A program made the translations under genes and the position numbers. Below are positions 62,104 to 64,000 of a stretch of DNA of 64,000 nucleotides, in pieces. The notes beneath the pieces are model-generated. The model did not search any database and was not told the origin of the DNA. It saw only the letters and a list, made by a program, of their open reading frames with translations. How positions within the stretch are numbered: the first letter of the stretch is position 1; every line of letters begins with the position of its first letter. Origin of the DNA: Oceaniferula flava (lineage in GTDB: Bacteria > Verrucomicrobiota > Verrucomicrobiia > Verrucomicrobiales > Akkermansiaceae); contig NZ_JAFBGL010000008.1 in the NCBI RefSeq assembly GCF_016811075.1, forward strand, positions 1-64,000, given 5' to 3'.

Positions 62104-62130
62104 CAAAATAACATAATCGTTGCTATTTTG
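62104..62130. promoter_or_regulatory. Candidate HipB operator
   Basis: CAAAATA and TATTTTG arms are perfect inverses, 13 bp apart. The site overlaps a possible -10 (CATAAT, 62112-62117) of a promoter whose -35 is TTGACT (62087-62092); the 19-bp spacing is longer than ideal. It ends 25 bp before the hipB ATG. Autorepression would be typical for such modules. Confidence 0.5.
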
Positions 62131-62155
62131 ACCGTCTGGGCCAAATTGCCTTGGG

Positions 62156-62494
62156 ATGGACAAAATAGAAGCTCTTAGACTACGCAACCCGGATGCGCTC
62201 ATCCGGTCGATTGGCGGTCGTCTTCGGGCGCAACGCTTGGCCAAGGGCTGGACGCAAAAACAGCTGGCCGAACGCGCCGGCATCAGCGTTTCCACTCTCA
62301 AACTGATGGAGCACGAGGGCAAGGGGTCCTTGCAGCGCCTGGCGAAAGTGGCCGTTTGTCTGGACATCGACGGCGAGCTGCGCAGCTTGTTTGCCGATCG
62401 CAGTAGCTACAAGTCGCTGGACGAGGTCGAGCGCACCCTGCGCAAGCGCGCCCCACGCCGTCAGAAGCCCACCCAACAATCACCCAATCCCTGA
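62156..62494 (+). CDS. hipB: HipB-like antitoxin/regulator
   Basis: A 112-residue XRE-family DNA-binding protein. The helix-turn-helix is RLRAQRLAKGWTQKQLAERAGISVSTLKLMEHEGKGSLQRLAKVA. The C-terminal tail is basic (LRKRAPRRQKPTQQ). It is followed 22 bp later by hipA; the two are the usual module. Confidence 0.8.
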   Translation: MDKIEALRLRNPDALIRSIGGRLRAQRLAKGWTQKQLAERAGISVSTLKLMEHEGKGSLQRLAKVAVCLDIDGELRSLFADRSSYKSLDEVERTLRKRAPRRQKPTQQSPNP

Positions 62495-62516
62495 TCAGGG
62501 AAACCATATACCCAAC

Positions 62517-63743
62517 ATGAGAATTGAAGTGCTTTACTTAGGCTGCGGCGAGCAGCAGGTCATCGGAGAACTGGCGGAGGCGGTTGATGGTCGATTGTTT
62601 TTCGAATACGATGCCGAATGGTTGTCGCGCGGCATCGAGCTATCGCCCGTTTACCTGCCGATCACCACACGCGGCTCGGTAACCACTCCCACGCCACATG
62701 TCGGACCCTTGTTTGGGCTCTTTTCAGACAGCCTTCCGGACTGGTGGGGTGAGCAGATGATGAAGAGTTACTTTGGCGACAAGGGCATCCCATGGAACAA
62801 GGTCACCGCCTTGCAGAAGCTCGCCTGTGCCGGTGCCCATGCCATGGGTGCGCTAGCCTATCAGCCACCGATGAGCGGCGGTGATTTTCGCGAGGAACTG
62901 ACGGTGGAAGTGGCGGAACTGGTCAGCAATGCCCATTCGTTTATTCACGGTGAGACCGCGGAGATGCTTCCGGGTCTGATCCGCTCCGGACTGTCACCGG
63001 GAGGGGCACAACCGAAAGTATTGTTAGGATTCAACCACGACTTCTCGAAGGCTGTGGCCGGAGGTGGTAGCCTGCCCGAAGGATACGATCGCTGGTTGTT
63101 AAAATTCGATCTCGACCCTGAGTATGAGCTCGGTCGGGAAGAGTATGCCTATTCCCAGATGGCCCGTGCCGCGGGGATCAATATGGCGGAGACCCAGCTG
63201 CTAGAAACCGGCGAGGGGACATGCCACTTTTTATCCAAGCGCTTCGACCGCCCAGGCAACTCTCGCCGTCACATCCACACCTACTCGGGACTGACCCACA
63301 CCCTGGTGCGCGATGGATTGGAATACGGCGATCTGATGGATCTCACTCGGGTGCTCACCGGCAGTGAAAAAGAAGTGGAGGAAATCTTCCGCCGCGCCTG
63401 TTTCAATGTCCTCGCTGGCAACGACGACGACCACGGCAAGAACCATGCCTTTTTGATGAAGAAAGACGGCCAGTGGGAAGTCTCACCGGCCTACGATCTG
63501 ACCCGCACCTCCAACCCACTGGTCAGCGGTATGCGTGCCGCTTCGGTGAATGGCAAAAGTGTCAACGTGGGTCGACTCGACCTCAAACGTCTGGGCGAAT
63601 CCCAAAGTGTGCGCAATATCGATCTAGTGATCGACCAGGTGTTAGACGCAATCAAAGATTGGCCACGCTGGGCCGCCGAAGCCGGACTGAGCCCGCACAG
63701 CACTGAGCAAATCCGCGAAGAAATGCCAGGCTCCGAGATGTAG
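62517..63743 (+). CDS. hipA: HipA-like serine/threonine kinase toxin
   Basis: A 408-residue HipA-family kinase from the ATG at 62517; the frame upstream is out of place over hipB. The N-terminal HipA region (HVGPLFGLFSDSLPDWWGEQMM) is followed by the Gly-rich LSPGGAQPKVL, WLLKFD, the catalytic DDDHGKNHAFLM and metal-binding SPAYDLT. The E. coli relative phosphorylates glutamyl-tRNA synthetase and causes growth arrest. Catalytic residues look intact. The target here is unknown. Confidence 0.85.
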   Translation: MRIEVLYLGCGEQQVIGELAEAVDGRLFFEYDAEWLSRGIELSPVYLPITTRGSVTTPTPHVGPLFGLFSDSLPDWWGEQMMKSYFGDKGIPWNKVTALQKLACAGAHAMGALAYQPPMSGGDFREELTVEVAELVSNAHSFIHGETAEMLPGLIRSGLSPGGAQPKVLLGFNHDFSKAVAGGGSLPEGYDRWLLKFDLDPEYELGREEYAYSQMARAAGINMAETQLLETGEGTCHFLSKRFDRPGNSRRHIHTYSGLTHTLVRDGLEYGDLMDLTRVLTGSEKEVEEIFRRACFNVLAGNDDDHGKNHAFLMKKDGQWEVSPAYDLTRTSNPLVSGMRAASVNGKSVNVGRLDLKRLGESQSVRNIDLVIDQVLDAIKDWPRWAAEAGLSPHSTEQIREEMPGSEM

Positions 63744-63806
63744 GGGTAGGTGGTGAATAAAAATCCAACTGGTCGGGCAGAGTGAATTCTGCTTCAGTGG
63801 GTTGTT

Positions 63807-64000
63807 ATGAAAACCACATCCCTTCTCTTGTTCATCGCCCTGCTCCTGACACCGGCTGCGCTCAGGGCGGGGGAATTTGAATCGGCCTTCCGGAAAAATG
63901 TTGGCGAGTTTCTCAACCTGCTCGACGCGCAGCAGGCCAAGGCCTGTTTACTTCCGCTGGACGATGATAAAAACAGACTGCAACGGCAATACACCGGAGG
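63807..64000 (+). CDS. Exported DUF3500-like protein, partial
   Basis: The gene starts at 63807 and runs off the window after about 64 residues. A signal peptide (MKTTSLLLFIALLLTPAALRA) is followed by FRKNVGEFLNLLDAQQAKACLLPLDDDKNRLQRQY. This resembles the start of DUF3500 proteins, in which a few-helix region precedes a conserved Asp/Arg/Trp patch. The call is tentative because most of the gene is missing. Confidence 0.5.
   Translation, partial: MKTTSLLLFIALLLTPAALRAGEFESAFRKNVGEFLNLLDAQQAKACLLPLDDDKNRLQRQYTG

Noticed and set aside
62391-62516. Upstream extension of HipA
   Set aside because: It reads the hipB coding sequence in another frame, and the ATG at 62517 gives the normal HipA start.

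Overview
The window looks like a chromosome segment of a Verrucomicrobiota bacterium, probably a marine member of the Verrucomicrobiales. The evidence is a moderately GC-rich composition, a large secreted sulfatase with accessory domains, a DUF1080 protein, a DUF3857/transglutaminase giant, a tricorn-type protease, and Gram-negative envelope genes (lptE, bamD-like, AsmA-like, tatC). The lineage is inferred from gene content only.

Layout. 1-8 kb: an octamer tandem repeat, a secreted trypsin-like protease, a multidomain sulfatase, and a dehydrogenase/sugar-acid kinase pair. 8-17 kb: a secreted transglutaminase/TPR protein of about 2,050 residues, then a translationally coupled methyltransferase, flavoprotein and type III polyketide synthase operon. 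17-25 kb: RNase HI, DUF1080 protein, glutamine synthetase II behind a near-perfect sigma-54 promoter, a PP2C phosphatase next to a miniature kinase-like protein, crcB, trpF, yicC and a tatC with a long acidic tail. 25-43 kb: housekeeping and envelope genes, including tmk, moeZ-like, a tricorn protease, purE-like/pyrR/pyrB/pyrC, rsmI, lptE and bamD. 43-50 kb: rnhB, a YhaN/SbcD-type nuclease pair and a WYL regulator. 55-64 kb: pyruvate kinase, AsmA-like protein, KH protein, purC, engB, a HipB/HipA pair with a candidate operator, and a partial DUF3500-like gene.

The clearest accessory feature is a 4.56-kb integrated element (50344-54930) in the 3' end of tRNA-Ser(GCT). It carries a HUH rolling-circle initiator, a DUF4393 (Abi-alpha-like) gene, a DNA-binding-like protein, an excisionase and a tyrosine integrase. 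The integrated integrase ends in antisense tRNA sequence. Joining the two att copies on paper gives a 480-residue integrase whose stop codon overlaps the rep start codon as GTGA. Integration therefore appears to rewrite the integrase C-terminus and cut rep away from the orf-xis-int operon. The element also moves the tRNA away from its native terminator and supplies a replacement inside the integrase gene, and it has paired TCATCCCT repeats on both sides of att that look like integrase arm sites.
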